NCBI GenBank assembly: GCA_945881875.1
Contig: CAMCVH010000002.1
Span: forward strand, 1-64,000
Source: Polynucleobacter meluiroseus
GTDB taxonomy: Bacteria; Pseudomonadota; Gammaproteobacteria; Burkholderiales; Burkholderiaceae
Length of the DNA: 64,000 bases
Direction of reading: 5' to 3'
Shown here: piece by piece, positions 25,602 to 34,605 of the stretch
Layout of the letters: each line of letters begins with the position of its first letter
How positions within the stretch are numbered: the stretch's first letter is position 1
Notes under the pieces: model-generated
The model's input: only the letters and a program-made list of their open reading frames with translations
Told to the model about the DNA's origin: nothing
The model's database searches: none
Program-made: the position numbers and the translations under genes

Positions 25602-26489
25602 ATGGATATCTACTTAATACTTAAAGCGGTTATTTTGGGCTTGGTGGAGGGTTTCACTGAGTTTCTACCTATTTCATCGACAGGTCATTTGATTTTAGTG
25701 AGTGACTTACTCGACTTTAATGACGAAAAAGGTAAAGCCTTTGTTGTGATTATTCAGTTTGGTGCAATTTTGGCAGTTTGCTGGGAATATCGCCAAAGAC
25801 TTATCAGCGTCTTATCGGGTTTATTTACCAGAAGAGTTTCACAGCGCTTTGCTATCAACATCATAGCAGCCACGATTCCAGCAGTTATTTTGGCTTTGCT
25901 ATTTGGTAAATATATTAAGGCTGCGCTTTTCTCTCCGATTCCTGTTGCTACTGCTTTTATTGTGGGTGGATTAATTATCTTTTGGGTAGAAGCAAGGCAG
26001 AAGCGAATAACAGCGCAACTATCTGATTCTTTTTTAACTGGTACGAGTATTCAGAGTGTGGATGATTTGCGTTGGCAAGATGCATTCAAAGTTGGATTAG
26101 CTCAGTGTGCTGCTTTAATCCCTGGCACATCACGTTCAGGTGCCACGATCATTGGCGGCATGGTGTTTGGGTTGCCTCGCCATGTAGCAACGGAGTTTTC
26201 TTTTTTCTTAGCAGTTCCTGTGATCTCAGCAGCTACTGTGTATGAGTTGTTTAAATTACGGGATGTTCTCGGGGCACTAGGTTCAGATGGTGGCGCAAGC
26301 TGGGCAAGCTTTGGCCCGGCCTTAGGCATTGGCTTTGTCGTTTCATTTATTTCAGCTTATGCTTGTATTCGTTGGTTGATTCGTTATGTAGCCACCCATG
26401 ATTTCACGATGTTTGCCTGGTACCGAATTGTTTTCGGCTTAATTGTTCTGTTAACTGCTTGGACGGGTACTGTGCAGTGGTCGAATTAA
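25602..26489 (+). CDS. uppP: Undecaprenyl-diphosphatase
   Basis: This 295-residue integral membrane enzyme (BacA type) dephosphorylates undecaprenyl diphosphate and recycles the carrier used for peptidoglycan and O-antigen. It shows the two conserved blocks, [20 protein letters not shown] near the start and [18 protein letters not shown] in the middle, plus [13 protein letters not shown]. About eight hydrophobic helices are seen. Fifteen bases separate it from trmB. Confidence 0.95.
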   Translation: MDIYLILKAVILGLVEGFTEFLPISSTGHLILVSDLLDFNDEKGKAFVVIIQFGAILAVCWEYRQRLISVLSGLFTRRVSQRFAINIIAATIPAVILALLFGKYIKAALFSPIPVATAFIVGGLIIFWVEARQKRITAQLSDSFLTGTSIQSVDDLRWQDAFKVGLAQCAALIPGTSRSGATIIGGMVFGLPRHVATEFSFFLAVPVISAATVYELFKLRDVLGALGSDGGASWASFGPALGIGFVVSFISAYACIRWLIRYVATHDFTMFAWYRIVFGLIVLLTAWTGTVQWSN

Positions 26490-26504
26490 TTTAAATAACA
26501 AAGT

Positions 26505-27332
26505 ATGTCAGAGAATAAAAAGAACAATTCAGAGGGGCAGTCTGTCCCTGACGCAAGCCTCACTACAAATCGCTTGTACGCAAGACCTGATCTTGAAAAA
26601 ATCGTAGCCGGGGAACACTATCTCAACCGCATCAAATCATTTGTTCTAAGAACAGGACGATTAACCCCGGGGCAAGCTAAAGCGATTGAAACGCTGGGAC
26701 CACAATTTTTATTACCTTACACAGGTCAAGTAATTGATTGGGGCAAAGCTTTTCAATCAGTAGGAACATCAAAACTATCAGCTGAAGCAAATACTCGCCT
26801 CAAGATTTTAGAAATAGGTTTTGGTATGGGTGAGACCACTGCCAAGATTGCTCAAGCTCGCCCAGATGATGATTTTTTAGGCATTGAGGTTCATGAGCCT
26901 GGGGTGGGGGCTTTATTAAAAGTGATTGGCGAGCAGAGTATTACTAATTTGCGTTTAATACGCCATGATGCTGTGGAAGTCGTTCAGAACATGGTTCCTG
27001 AAAATTACTTGGATGGTGTGCATGTTTATTTTCCAGATCCATGGCATAAAAAACGCCATAACAAGCGCCGCTTGATTCAGCCAGAATTCGTCGCTCTATT
27101 GGCCAGCAGGATTAAACCAGGCGGATATTGGCATCTAGCCACTGATTGGCAGGAGTATGCCGAGCAGATGATGGAAGTTTTATCGACGGAGCCTAGTTTG
27201 CAAAATACAGGGACTCTAGAGGGTGCTTATTCAGAGAGGCCAAGCTACCGTCCTATTACCAAGTTTGAAAACCGAGGTATCCGTTTAGGTCACGGTGTGT
27301 GGGACTTGGTCTTTAAGAAACTTACCCCTTAA
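26505..27332 (+). CDS. trmB: tRNA (guanine-N7-)-methyltransferase
   Basis: This SAM-dependent enzyme makes m7G46 in tRNA. The 275-residue protein has a 40-residue N-terminal extension, then [18 protein letters not shown] (family start), [11 protein letters not shown] (SAM loop), [15 protein letters not shown], and [20 protein letters not shown], the diagnostic TrmB motif. [15 protein letters not shown] and [19 protein letters not shown] close the domain. It probably shares a transcript with uppP. Confidence 0.96.
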   Translation: MSENKKNNSEGQSVPDASLTTNRLYARPDLEKIVAGEHYLNRIKSFVLRTGRLTPGQAKAIETLGPQFLLPYTGQVIDWGKAFQSVGTSKLSAEANTRLKILEIGFGMGETTAKIAQARPDDDFLGIEVHEPGVGALLKVIGEQSITNLRLIRHDAVEVVQNMVPENYLDGVHVYFPDPWHKKRHNKRRLIQPEFVALLASRIKPGGYWHLATDWQEYAEQMMEVLSTEPSLQNTGTLEGAYSERPSYRPITKFENRGIRLGHGVWDLVFKKLTP

Positions 27333-27674
27333 ATTTATCTAGCCTTTAGGGCGAATAAAAAACTATCTATGGTTTTTTAGCTAAAAAATTTCACTAAATG
27401 TAGGTTTTTTACAATATGAAGTTAGTATCTACTAACCAATATTTTCTCCTTATAGGTCAACGACTACTCCGGCAAAAATTGTTTAAAGCTGACTATTTAT
27501 ACAGTCTTTTAATAACTAAAGTATCAATTTTTTATTATCTATATTCTTGACAGGGTATATAAGTCTTCCTAATATTCGTTAACACAAAGATATGTTGCGG
27601 TGCGTCAAATTCAGTAGCTTGGATTGAGCGGGGTTTGAAAAAGCAATCGAAACATTTTTTGAAAGTAAGGGTTA
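27333..27674 (+). promoter_or_regulatory. 342-base gap with sigma70-like promoter for the transglycosylase gene
   Basis: A good promoter is visible: TTGACA (27547-27552), a 17-base spacer and TAATAT (27570-27575), giving a leader of roughly 90 bases before the ATG at 27675. AAGGG just before that ATG is the ribosome-binding site. Earlier in the gap, AAAAAAC and GGTTTTTT around 27354-27376 could form a weak AT-rich terminator for trmB. No open reading frame with coding character was found here. Confidence 0.6.
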
Positions 27675-28487
27675 ATGAATACATACACACTAAAGATGGC
27701 TGAGATGATGACTACAGGCAGACTAAGCTCTGTGCCCGTGGCATTGTCCAAACACTTTGCAGTCATAAAGACTAAGTTAAGTAGTCTAATGACTGTCATG
27801 GGTGTTTTGACCTGCTTTACGATCGGTGCGCTTCTCACCAACCAGTCGATGCGGGTTGAATTAGGTACTTGGTTGATCCCTGCTCAAGCTTATAAGATGC
27901 TTGAAGCAAGTTTTAGTTCAGTGCCCTCAGTAGCCCAAGAAGCTGCCAAGATCCCAACAAGTTTAATTGATGGTCAGGCGATGGATCAACAGATCCTGAA
28001 AAGTTCAGCGGAACGCCAAGCGGTGGCTCGTTATGTTGCAGATAAATACAAAATTGCCCACTCAGCCAGTTTAGAGTTCGTTGATAAAGCTATAAAGGTC
28101 AGTCGTGAGGTTGATTTAGACCCAACACTCATTTTGGCAGTAACTGCAGTGGAGTCTGGTTTTAACCCCTTTGCCGAGAGTAACAAGGGTGCCCAGGGCT
28201 TGATGCAGGTCATGACCCGTGTGCATACTGATAAGTATCAGTTATTTGGTGGCCATGAGGCTGCCTTAGATCCTGATGCCAATATGAGGGTAGGTTCGTT
28301 AATTCTGCGTCAGTACATTGCTAAGGGTGGTTCTTTAAACGCTGGCTTACGTCTCTATGTTGGTGCATCCTCTGTATTGATCAATGATGGCGGATACGGC
28401 AAAAAAGTATTGGCTGAACGCGAGCGTATTAGAAATGCCGCTTCAACTAAATTTGCTTACATCCCGCCAGCCAGCAAACGTCTTTAA
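27675..28487 (+). CDS. Lytic transglycosylase, SLT domain
   Basis: This 270-residue predicted membrane-anchored or exported murein lytic transglycosylase starts with a basic region and one hydrophobic helix (LMTVMGVLTCFTIGALL, near 37-55). A linker with a conserved helix (ILKSSAERQAVARYVADKY) follows. The SLT domain starts near residue 145: LDPTLILAVTAVESGFNPFA with the catalytic glutamate in ESGF, then GAQGLMQVM and ANMRVGSLILRQY. The end (GYGKKVLAERERI) matches family 1 transglycosylases. It has its own promoter and a strong terminator. Confidence 0.9.
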   Translation: MNTYTLKMAEMMTTGRLSSVPVALSKHFAVIKTKLSSLMTVMGVLTCFTIGALLTNQSMRVELGTWLIPAQAYKMLEASFSSVPSVAQEAAKIPTSLIDGQAMDQQILKSSAERQAVARYVADKYKIAHSASLEFVDKAIKVSREVDLDPTLILAVTAVESGFNPFAESNKGAQGLMQVMTRVHTDKYQLFGGHEAALDPDANMRVGSLILRQYIAKGGSLNAGLRLYVGASSVLINDGGYGKKVLAERERIRNAASTKFAYIPPASKRL

Positions 28488-28505
28488 TTAATTTCCACAG
28501 ATAAT

Positions 28506-28533
28506 AAAAAAACCTCCATGTGGAGGTTTTTTT
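28506..28533. terminator. Bidirectional intrinsic terminator
   Basis: AAAAAAACCTCCA, loop TG, TGGAGGTTTTTTT: a CCTCCA/TGGAGG stem flanked by A- and T-runs, so it works on both strands. It lies between the convergent transglycosylase and nusB genes. Confidence 0.92.
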
Positions 28534-28550
28534 ATTGATCTTAAGCCAAC

Positions 28551-29039
28551 TCACATTTCATGTGGCCTTAATTGATGTGCCAGCTTATCCAAAACGCCAT
28601 TGACGTATTTATGACCATCTGTGCCACCAAAGACCTTTGCAAGCTCTACAGCCTCATTGATGGCCACTTTAAACGGCACACTGATATCCTCTGCTAATTC
28701 AAACGCAGCAATCAGTAGAGCGCCGAACTCTACTGGAGATAGATCTTCCATAGGACGATCGATATGCTGCTTGATATGATTCTCAAGCGTCTCATAATGA
28801 TTAACAACACCCGAGAACAAATGATCAAATAGTTCTTTCTGAGCTTTTCTAAAGCCAGGATCTTCACCTAATTGTTTAGCAATAGTGGCATAGTCCGCAA
28901 AACCTCCAGCCGCCTTAACAACTAGCCATTGATAGACGCCTTGTAAGGCATATTCGCGAGCACGACGACGAGGCGTGAGTGAACGCTTCACCGTTACTGA
29001 TGAAATAGGCCTACTAAGTTGTTGTGGATCAAAGTTCAT
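28551..29039 (-). CDS. nusB: Transcription antitermination factor NusB
   Basis: NusB binds boxA RNA with NusE (S10) for rRNA antitermination. The 162-residue helical protein shows RRRAREYALQGVYQWLV at the N-terminus, LFDHLFSGVVNHYETLENHI, and FGALLIAAFELAEDISVPFK followed by VAINEAVELAKVFGGTDGHK and YVNGVLDKLA, all typical. It is the last gene of the riboflavin operon, 24 bases after ribH, the common ribH-nusB pair. Confidence 0.96.
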   Translation of the reverse strand: MNFDPQQLSRPISSVTVKRSLTPRRRAREYALQGVYQWLVVKAAGGFADYATIAKQLGEDPGFRKAQKELFDHLFSGVVNHYETLENHIKQHIDRPMEDLSPVEFGALLIAAFELAEDISVPFKVAINEAVELAKVFGGTDGHKYVNGVLDKLAHQLRPHEM

Positions 29040-29063
29040 AGAGTTTCCAATATCGATCTTTGA

Positions 29064-29561
29064 TTATTCGTCGTCTTCTTCAACTTCATCATCAGGTGTC
29101 AAGCCAATGGATAAGTTAGCCATTTCAACGGCAGTGCGGGCGCAATCACGACCTTTTTCAGTGGCGCGAGCTTGGGCTTGAGCATCTGTATCGCAAGTCA
29201 AAATACCATTAGCAATTGGAATACCGTAATCTAGATTGATGCGGCTAATACCAGCAGCGGATTCATTGGAGACTAATTCAAAGTGATAAGTCTCACCACG
29301 AATAACAGCACCCAAAGCAACTAATGCATCGAACTCGCCACTCTCAGTAAGTTTCTGGAGAGCTAATGGAATTTCTAAAGCTCCAGGGACAGTCGTAATA
29401 ACGATATCTTCTTCAGCAACACCAAGAGTGACTAACTCTTTAACGCAAGCCACTGTCAGTGCCTCGCAGTGCTCTGGATTAAAACGAGCTTGAACAATGC
29501 CAATACAAAGGTCTTGACCAGTTAAGTCAGCTTCAATTCGATCAATATTAGTTAGTGGCAT
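29064..29561 (-). CDS. ribH: 6,7-dimethyl-8-ribityllumazine synthase
   Basis: This enzyme condenses 5-amino-6-ribitylaminouracil with 3,4-dihydroxy-2-butanone 4-phosphate. The 165-residue protein has [37 protein letters not shown] with the catalytic histidine, and [19 protein letters not shown]. An acidic tail (DDEVEEDDE) ends the protein. It lies downstream of ribBX in the same operon. Confidence 0.96.
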   Translation of the reverse strand: MPLTNIDRIEADLTGQDLCIGIVQARFNPEHCEALTVACVKELVTLGVAEEDIVITTVPGALEIPLALQKLTESGEFDALVALGAVIRGETYHFELVSNESAAGISRINLDYGIPIANGILTCDTDAQAQARATEKGRDCARTAVEMANLSIGLTPDDEVEEDDE

Positions 29562-29611
29562 TTGGAACCTCTTATTTAAATTATGAAACTACAAAAAATA
29601 CTTTTGAAAAT

Positions 29612-30745
29612 TTATTTAGACTGATACGGTAAGTAGCCAGAAACTTCTAAGTTGTAGCCAGACATCGTTGGTATCTTGCCAGGCTTTGCTAGTAATTTCA
29701 TTTTCTTGATGCCCAAGTCTTTTAGAATTTGGGCGCCAATACCGTAGGTACGGAAATCTGTTTTTCTTTGTGGGTTGGCAGGTGCCAAACCATCTAACTT
29801 ACCTAATTGATTGAACCACGCATCGGTATTGACCGCTGCAGAGCCAGCACAATTCAAAAGTACGATAACGCCAGCTTCACTTTGAGCAATCGTTTTAATC
29901 GCTTCAGTGACAGGCCAAGAGTGTTGGCTTTGAACAGTTTCAATAAGATCCAAAATAGTGGCAGGTTCATGCACACGAACCAAAGTTTCTTTTTCTGGAT
30001 TGGGTGTTCCCTTGATCAGGGCTAAGTGCGCACAGCCAGTAGGGCTATCTTTATAGGCAATACCCTGAAGTGGTCCCCAAGGGGTGTTGAAAATTCGGCT
30101 TCCTTCACGACTGATCATGCTTTCATTGCGACTACGGTAATGAATTAAATCAACAATAGTGCCAATTTTTAATTGATGCTCTTTAGCAAACTCAATCAAA
30201 TCTGGTAAACGAGCCATTTCGCCATCGTCTTTCATGATCTCGCAAATGACTGATGTGGGACTGCATCCAGCTAGCTCTGCTAAATCACAACCTGCTTCTG
30301 TATGACCTGATCGAACTAATACGCCACCGGGCTGAGCCATCAATGGAAAAATGTGACCAGGCATGACGATATCGCGTGGTTTTGCATTTGATGCAACAGC
30401 GACCTTCACTGTGTGTGAACGATCAGTTGCTGAGATGCCAGTAGTAACACCTTCTGCAGCTTCGATCGATACTGTGAAATTAGTACCAAGAGCAGCGGTG
30501 TTGTCGCGAACCATTAAAGGGAGGTTGAGTTGCTCACAACGCTCACGTGTGAGCGTTAAACAAATTAAGCCACGACCATGTTTAGCCATGAAGTTAATGG
30601 CCTCTGGTGTCACGTGATCTGCTGCTAAAACAAGGTCGCCTTCGTTTTCTCGATCTTCTTCATCGACCAAAATGACCATGCGACCGGCACGCATTTCGGC
30701 AATGATTTCTTCGACGCTGGCTAAGGAATAGGCTGTACTTGACAT
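29612..30745 (-). CDS. ribBX: 3,4-dihydroxy-2-butanone-4-phosphate synthase with degenerate GTP cyclohydrolase II domain
   Basis: The N-terminal 205 residues are a complete RibB: DEEDRENEGDLVLAADHVTP, INFMAKHGRGLICL and SGHTEAGCDLAELAGCSP are intact. The rest (about 210-377) aligns to RibA but has lost the zinc-binding cysteines: where an active enzyme has a C-x10-C-x-C pattern, this protein reads RVHEPATILDLIETV. The catalytic region is also shortened, although the end RTYGIGAQILKDLGIKKMKL is kept. This matches the RibBX form described from proteobacteria, in which only RibB is active. A separate RibA must be elsewhere. Reaction: ribulose 5-phosphate to the C4 precursor of lumazine. Confidence 0.92.
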   Translation of the reverse strand: MSSTAYSLASVEEIIAEMRAGRMVILVDEEDRENEGDLVLAADHVTPEAINFMAKHGRGLICLTLTRERCEQLNLPLMVRDNTAALGTNFTVSIEAAEGVTTGISATDRSHTVKVAVASNAKPRDIVMPGHIFPLMAQPGGVLVRSGHTEAGCDLAELAGCSPTSVICEIMKDDGEMARLPDLIEFAKEHQLKIGTIVDLIHYRSRNESMISREGSRIFNTPWGPLQGIAYKDSPTGCAHLALIKGTPNPEKETLVRVHEPATILDLIETVQSQHSWPVTEAIKTIAQSEAGVIVLLNCAGSAAVNTDAWFNQLGKLDGLAPANPQRKTDFRTYGIGAQILKDLGIKKMKLLAKPGKIPTMSGYNLEVSGYLPYQSK

Positions 30746-30828
30746 AGAGGCATGATTTTAAAGCTTTTTACGAGCAAGCCGTACCTTTTTAAATATTTTA
30801 GGGCTTTAAGCACCTAGGCAGCCTTGTT

Positions 30829-30848
30829 CAGACTCCCTTGAGAGTCTG
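30829..30848. other. Seven-pair stem-loop between ribE and ribBX
   Basis: CAGACTC (30829-30835) and GAGTCTG (30842-30848) form a perfect stem with loop CCTTGA, eleven bases after the riboflavin synthase stop. No T-run follows in the direction of transcription, so it is not a standard terminator. It may influence mRNA processing in the operon. Confidence 0.4.
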
Positions 30849-30858
30849 CCACTATCAT

Positions 30859-31482
30859 TTACTTAGGGGCGCTGAGCATCCGCTCAACATAACGAGCAAT
30901 CAGATCGACTTCTAAGTTCACCGGTGAACCAGCTTTTAGATACTGCAATGTTGTATTTTCTAAAGTGTGGGGGATTAGGTTGATATGCATGAGGCAACCA
31001 TCCGCCACATCTTCAATTTGGTTCACTGTCAATGAAGTGCCATTAACAACGATAGAGCCTTTGTAAGCCAAATATTTCGCTAAAAATTGGGGCGCCTTGA
31101 TGATTAAATGCCAAGATCCTTGATCGTTATGATTATCAGTAGCGACAAGCTCAAATAAAGTGACCTCACCCATCCCGTCAACGTGACCACTTACTAGGTG
31201 CCCACCTAAGCGATCGTTAAAACGAAGTGCCTTTTCTAAGTTAACAAAACCTGGTTTGCCAAGTCCTGTTGTTTTATCGAGCGACTCTGCCGAAATATCG
31301 ATTGAGAAGTGAGTAGCACTCATTTCAACAACGGTCATACATGCACCTTGAATAGCAATGCTGTCGCCTAGTTGAACATCAGACATGTCTAAGTCGCCCG
31401 CTTGAATTTTTAAACGGTAACCATCACCCAGCTTGTCAACAGTTTCAATACTTCCAATAGTTTGAATAATTCCAGTAAACAT
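30859..31482 (-). CDS. ribE: Riboflavin synthase, alpha subunit
   Basis: Final step: two lumazines give riboflavin plus the pyrimidine precursor. The 207-residue protein shows the duplicated barrel: MFTGIIQTIGSIE and GDSIAIQGACMTVVEM in the first half, GGHLVSGHVDGMGEV and GSIVVNGTSLTVNQIED in the second, with the C-terminal helix VDLIARYVERML. The gene is called ribC in E. coli and ribE elsewhere. It lies 42 bases after ribD. Confidence 0.96.
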   Translation of the reverse strand: MFTGIIQTIGSIETVDKLGDGYRLKIQAGDLDMSDVQLGDSIAIQGACMTVVEMSATHFSIDISAESLDKTTGLGKPGFVNLEKALRFNDRLGGHLVSGHVDGMGEVTLFELVATDNHNDQGSWHLIIKAPQFLAKYLAYKGSIVVNGTSLTVNQIEDVADGCLMHINLIPHTLENTTLQYLKAGSPVNLEVDLIARYVERMLSAPK

Positions 31483-31524
31483 ATTTTTATATTTCTTTGA
31501 TAGTTAATGACAAGTAACCCATAC

Positions 31525-32673
31525 CTAAGCAGATTTATTTTCTGAAAGAGTTTTGAATAAGCGTAATCGTAAGTCATTGCCAATACTCGTGTGATCTACC
31601 AAGGTCCAATCAATGGTTTTATCTAAAGATTGAAGCTCTGGGAGATTGGCAATGCCTAAGCCATCACCAATTAAACGTGGCGCCATATAAATTAGTAGTT
31701 CATCAACACAAGATTCACGAATTAGGGAGCCATTGAGCTTAAACCCAGCCTCCACATGAACTTCATTAATGTGCAATTTTTCTGCTAAATATTTAAAGAC
31801 TGCTGGTAAGTTGACTTTACCTTTACTGCCCGGTGAATGATCCGATAGCTGAAGTACCGTTACATTTTTATCTGATAGTATTTTTTTGATTTTTTCAAAA
31901 TGAGCAGGGTTAACATTTCCACAAATGACTATGGTGTGACCACCAATGCTTTGATCAAGAATTTTGGCATCCAGCGGCACTTCTAAAAATGAATCTATCA
32001 AAATACGTAAAGGCTGCCGAGTTGTATTGACCCCTCTAGCATTGAGCTGAGGATTATCTTCTTTGACTGTGCCAATGCCTGTGAGGATGCAACACGCTTG
32101 TGCACGCCAATGATGACCATCTAATCTTGCGTCAGTACTGGTGATCCACTGACTAGTGCCATTATTAAGGGCAGACTTGCCATCTAAGCTTGAGGCTATC
32201 TTTAGGCGTACCCAAGGCAGACCTTGTGACATTCTTTTGATAAAGCCAAGATTCAGTTCAGTGGCTTCTTTTTCAAGTAAGCCACAGCGTACTTCGGTAC
32301 CTGCTTGGCGCAAGAGTTCAAGACCTTTACCTGCAACGTGAGGATTAGGATCTTGCATTGCTACAAATATTGTTTTTATCTTTGCTTTGATCAGGCTATC
32401 AGTGCAAGGAGGTGTTCTGCCTTGATGGCAGCATGGCTCTAATGTGACATAAGCACTTGCGCCTGATACGTCATGCCCTTTTTGCGCCGCATCTTTGAGC
32501 GCCATAATTTCTGCATGATCACCACCAACAGCTTGGGTGAATCCGCTACCAATGATTTGACCATCTTTGACAAGAACGCATCCCACCCTTGGGTTGGGGT
32601 TGCTAATGAATAATGACTTCTTGGCCTGGGCCAAGGCAGCATTCATATATTCAAGGTCATTCTGGTTATACAT
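31525..32673 (-). CDS. ribD: Bifunctional pyrimidine deaminase/reductase RibD
   Basis: This enzyme deaminates and then reduces the GTP cyclohydrolase II product. The deaminase domain (about 1-145) has the zinc motifs GGDHAEIMAL and LEPCCHQGRTPPC. The reductase domain (about 150-370) has GLPWVRLKIASSLDGKSAL, SQWITSTDAR and a glycine-rich end (VHVEAGFKLNGSLIRE). The 382-residue length is normal. In E. coli the glycine-rich end usually reads E-x-G; it is kept here. It is the first riboflavin gene, 41 bases after the pilin-like genes; no FMN riboswitch precedes it. Confidence 0.95.
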   Translation of the reverse strand: MYNQNDLEYMNAALAQAKKSLFISNPNPRVGCVLVKDGQIIGSGFTQAVGGDHAEIMALKDAAQKGHDVSGASAYVTLEPCCHQGRTPPCTDSLIKAKIKTIFVAMQDPNPHVAGKGLELLRQAGTEVRCGLLEKEATELNLGFIKRMSQGLPWVRLKIASSLDGKSALNNGTSQWITSTDARLDGHHWRAQACCILTGIGTVKEDNPQLNARGVNTTRQPLRILIDSFLEVPLDAKILDQSIGGHTIVICGNVNPAHFEKIKKILSDKNVTVLQLSDHSPGSKGKVNLPAVFKYLAEKLHINEVHVEAGFKLNGSLIRESCVDELLIYMAPRLIGDGLGIANLPELQSLDKTIDWTLVDHTSIGNDLRLRLFKTLSENKSA

Positions 32674-32714
32674 TTGATCTATAAGTAAGGGCTATTAATA
32701 GGGACAGATTTTCA

Positions 32715-33305
32715 TTAATTTGAAGAACAGGCTTGATTATCCTCTTTTGGGTTACAAGTGCGCCAACGCCCTCCGGGACCCAAGATGATGTGCCTTGTGA
32801 GGTCTGGATATTGAGTATGTTGCCAAATTATTCGATTAGCCACAAATCCTCCATTTTTAAGTAAGGCCATTTGCCCATTTTTAAAGCTGAGATGGCGAGC
32901 CTTTTGAGGGGCGCTCATGTCAGTAAATTGTTGACTGGGTTTCAGCAGGTCCTCTGGAATATGTATCAGACCTTTTAACTGATTGGATTTTAAAGAGTAA
33001 ATTTTCAGAGGAGTTGATATAGCTGGATGATTTTTACTGAAATAATTTTCCTGGATTTGCCAGCCTTCACTCCAATCATTCCCCTGAATAGGACGAATAG
33101 TGATTTCAACATTTTTTGATTTTGAGTATTGCCTACTGAGTTGCGCATCTTGGATAAAAGCTTGAACCACTCGGCGTAATTGCAGCTCAGCTATTTGTCG
33201 ATTAAATAAATTGACTCCAAATCCTGTCATCACGCCCACGATAGCCAAGCAAATCATCATTTCAAGTAAGCTAAAGCCCTGATCTAATCTTTTATCTTCG
33301 TGCAA
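32715..33305 (-). CDS. GspH/FimT-type pseudopilin
   Basis: This minor pilin-like protein has a prepilin peptidase site QG|FSLLEMMICLAIVGVMTG, with the expected Glu5 and hydrophobic helix, followed by a FimT-like globular part (QLRRVVQAFIQDAQLSRQYS, ending GPGGRWRTC). The longest frame starts at an ATG at 33389 but then overlaps the upstream gene by 83 bases and would have a 37-residue leader. A TTG at 33305, one base after that gene's stop and with GGGAG upstream, gives a normal nine-residue charged leader and 196 residues. I prefer it; ATG 33389 remains possible. Role: type IV pilus assembly or priming. Confidence 0.75.
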   Translation of the reverse strand: MHEDKRLDQGFSLLEMMICLAIVGVMTGFGVNLFNRQIAELQLRRVVQAFIQDAQLSRQYSKSKNVEITIRPIQGNDWSEGWQIQENYFSKNHPAISTPLKIYSLKSNQLKGLIHIPEDLLKPSQQFTDMSAPQKARHLSFKNGQMALLKNGGFVANRIIWQHTQYPDLTRHIILGPGGRWRTCNPKEDNQACSSN

Positions 33306-33306
33306 T

Positions 33307-33756
33307 CTAAAGTAAGAGCTCCCAACTAAGGCGTTGTAAGGAGCGTTCTTTTTTTGAAGATTTGTTTCTATCAGATTTGGTGATTTCATCTATACGAATA
33401 CTTGTTTGAATACTGAGATGATTGATTGGACTGGTAACCGTAATTTTGTAATGCTGACTAGAGACACCTGATTTAGCCCTGAAGTATTTAGGTTTGAAAG
33501 ATTCAACTGAAACGGTTGAATCTCCTGGTTGTTGAATACCTACCATTAATAATTTTTCAGTTGTCACCAATTGAACTTCTGCTAAATGGAATGCTTGAAG
33601 GTATTGCTTCTCGCTACCTAGAGAACGAATTTGAGTACTCGCCGTATGTATGGCAGAAGCGCTGGCTATGCTGGTCAGCAATATTAGAGTTAAAGCGAGA
33701 GGTAAAACATAGCCAGCTTGAACTTGAGGGTTCAATAGATTTTTAGCGCAAAGCAT
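33307..33756 (-). CDS. PilX-like minor pilin
   Basis: This protein of about 149 residues has the N-terminus QAGYVLPLALTLILLTSIAS followed by ASAIHTASTQIRSLGSEKQ, where a G|Y-x-L-P-L helix without Glu5 is typical of PilX/GspK-type subunits, then HLAEVQLVTTEKLL. The conserved A-F-H-L-A-E stretch supports the PilX assignment. The frame is open to a TTG at 33774; ATG at 33756 gives a shorter overlap with the preceding gene (14 bases). Basic, Ser/Lys-rich C-terminus. It belongs to a four-gene minor-pilin run upstream of ribD. Confidence 0.7.
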   Translation of the reverse strand: MLCAKNLLNPQVQAGYVLPLALTLILLTSIASASAIHTASTQIRSLGSEKQYLQAFHLAEVQLVTTEKLLMVGIQQPGDSTVSVESFKPKYFRAKSGVSSQHYKITVTSPINHLSIQTSIRIDEITKSDRNKSSKKERSLQRLSWELLL

Positions 33757-34378
33757 AGATTTTCTGTAATTCAAGTTGATGCTTTCTTTTCTGAAGTTTT
33801 AAGTTGAACTTAATAGCTTTAACTTGTTTCCAGTGCGGATGATTTTTAGATGCTCGTTCTTGTAATTCATAGGGTTCATGCCATTCAATTTGCCCCTGAT
33901 GAAGTATGGCAACTTGTATCTGGAGAGATTGGACATGCCCTATTAAGGCGTCATTTTGTAGAGCATTTTTCTTATTTTTAGTTTGCATATAAAGAACGCC
34001 ATCACGTTGTTGATGATGACCTTGTTGTTGAACAAAGAAAGCTCGATAAGGCTGATCAGTGGAGTTTGTTTGTGTATAAAAAGCATCTGAGCCATCCATA
34101 CTGGCCGCACCTTTACGTATCTGAAAGCTTGCAGTTTTGGTATTACTCATCTGAGCACTATCTTTAGCCATGATTTTGAAACCCGATGTGTTCTTAGTTA
34201 TTTGGGCCTCATGAACCGCACGACCCATCATTTGTAATGCTTGCAGTCCCTCAGATTGAAGCAAGCTCATACTTTGTTGCTTCTCGAAGGCTTGATAGAT
34301 TTGGATGCTACTTTGGCTCATACCAAGAACTAAGCTGCTACTGATCAGTGAGGAGATCATTAATTCCAATAGGCTCAT
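33743..34378 (-). CDS. PilW-like minor pilin lacking a leader peptide
   Basis: This 211-residue pilin-like protein has MSLLELMISSLISSSLVLGM at its start, the class III hydrophobic helix with Glu at position 5. The initiator Met occupies the place of the first mature residue: the codon immediately upstream in this frame is TGA, so no basic leader or G-1 can be encoded in frame. The ATG overlaps the pilV-like stop (ATGA). The remainder (LQMMGRAVHEAQITK, PYRAFFVQQQGHHQQRDGVL) fits PilW. Either the protein functions without prepilin peptidase processing or the leader was lost. Confidence 0.75.
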   Translation of the reverse strand: MSLLELMISSLISSSLVLGMSQSSIQIYQAFEKQQSMSLLQSEGLQALQMMGRAVHEAQITKNTSGFKIMAKDSAQMSNTKTASFQIRKGAASMDGSDAFYTQTNSTDQPYRAFFVQQQGHHQQRDGVLYMQTKNKKNALQNDALIGHVQSLQIQVAILHQGQIEWHEPYELQERASKNHPHWKQVKAIKFNLKLQKRKHQLELQKIYALR

Positions 34379-34605
34379 TCATCTACCTCAGAATTTAAAA
34401 GAGCCATTTCTAATTCATGTTGATCACTGATCTGCAAAAGATCTTTAAGCTCTCGCTCTTGACGAACAATTGATGCAGCTATGAATTGCTGACTTGAAAA
34501 AATAATCAGATAAGACCCGCTTAGTAAAGCTAAGGTAACTAGGACCTCGATAAAAGAGAAGCCTGAAGATTTACTCTGGGAATTGGAGTGGTATGAAATA
34601 GTCAT
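34375..34605 (-). CDS. Short PilV-like prepilin
   Basis: This 76-residue protein has a basic/polar leader and the cleavage site SSG|FSFIEVLVTLALLSGSYLI, with Glu5 present. After the helix only about 40 residues remain (IVRQERELKDLLQISDQHEL...), whereas PilV/GspI proteins usually have 120 or more. It may be a truncated or naturally minimal subunit. No ribosome-binding site is obvious. First gene of the minor-pilin run, 222 bases after nrdR. Confidence 0.7.
   Translation of the reverse strand: MTISYHSNSQSKSSGFSFIEVLVTLALLSGSYLIIFSSQQFIAASIVRQERELKDLLQISDQHELEMALLNSEVDE

Noticed and set aside
30746..30858. Possible FMN riboswitch before ribBX, and before ribD (32674-32714)
   Set aside because: Both gaps are too short and lack the conserved AGGG-type core and stem elements.
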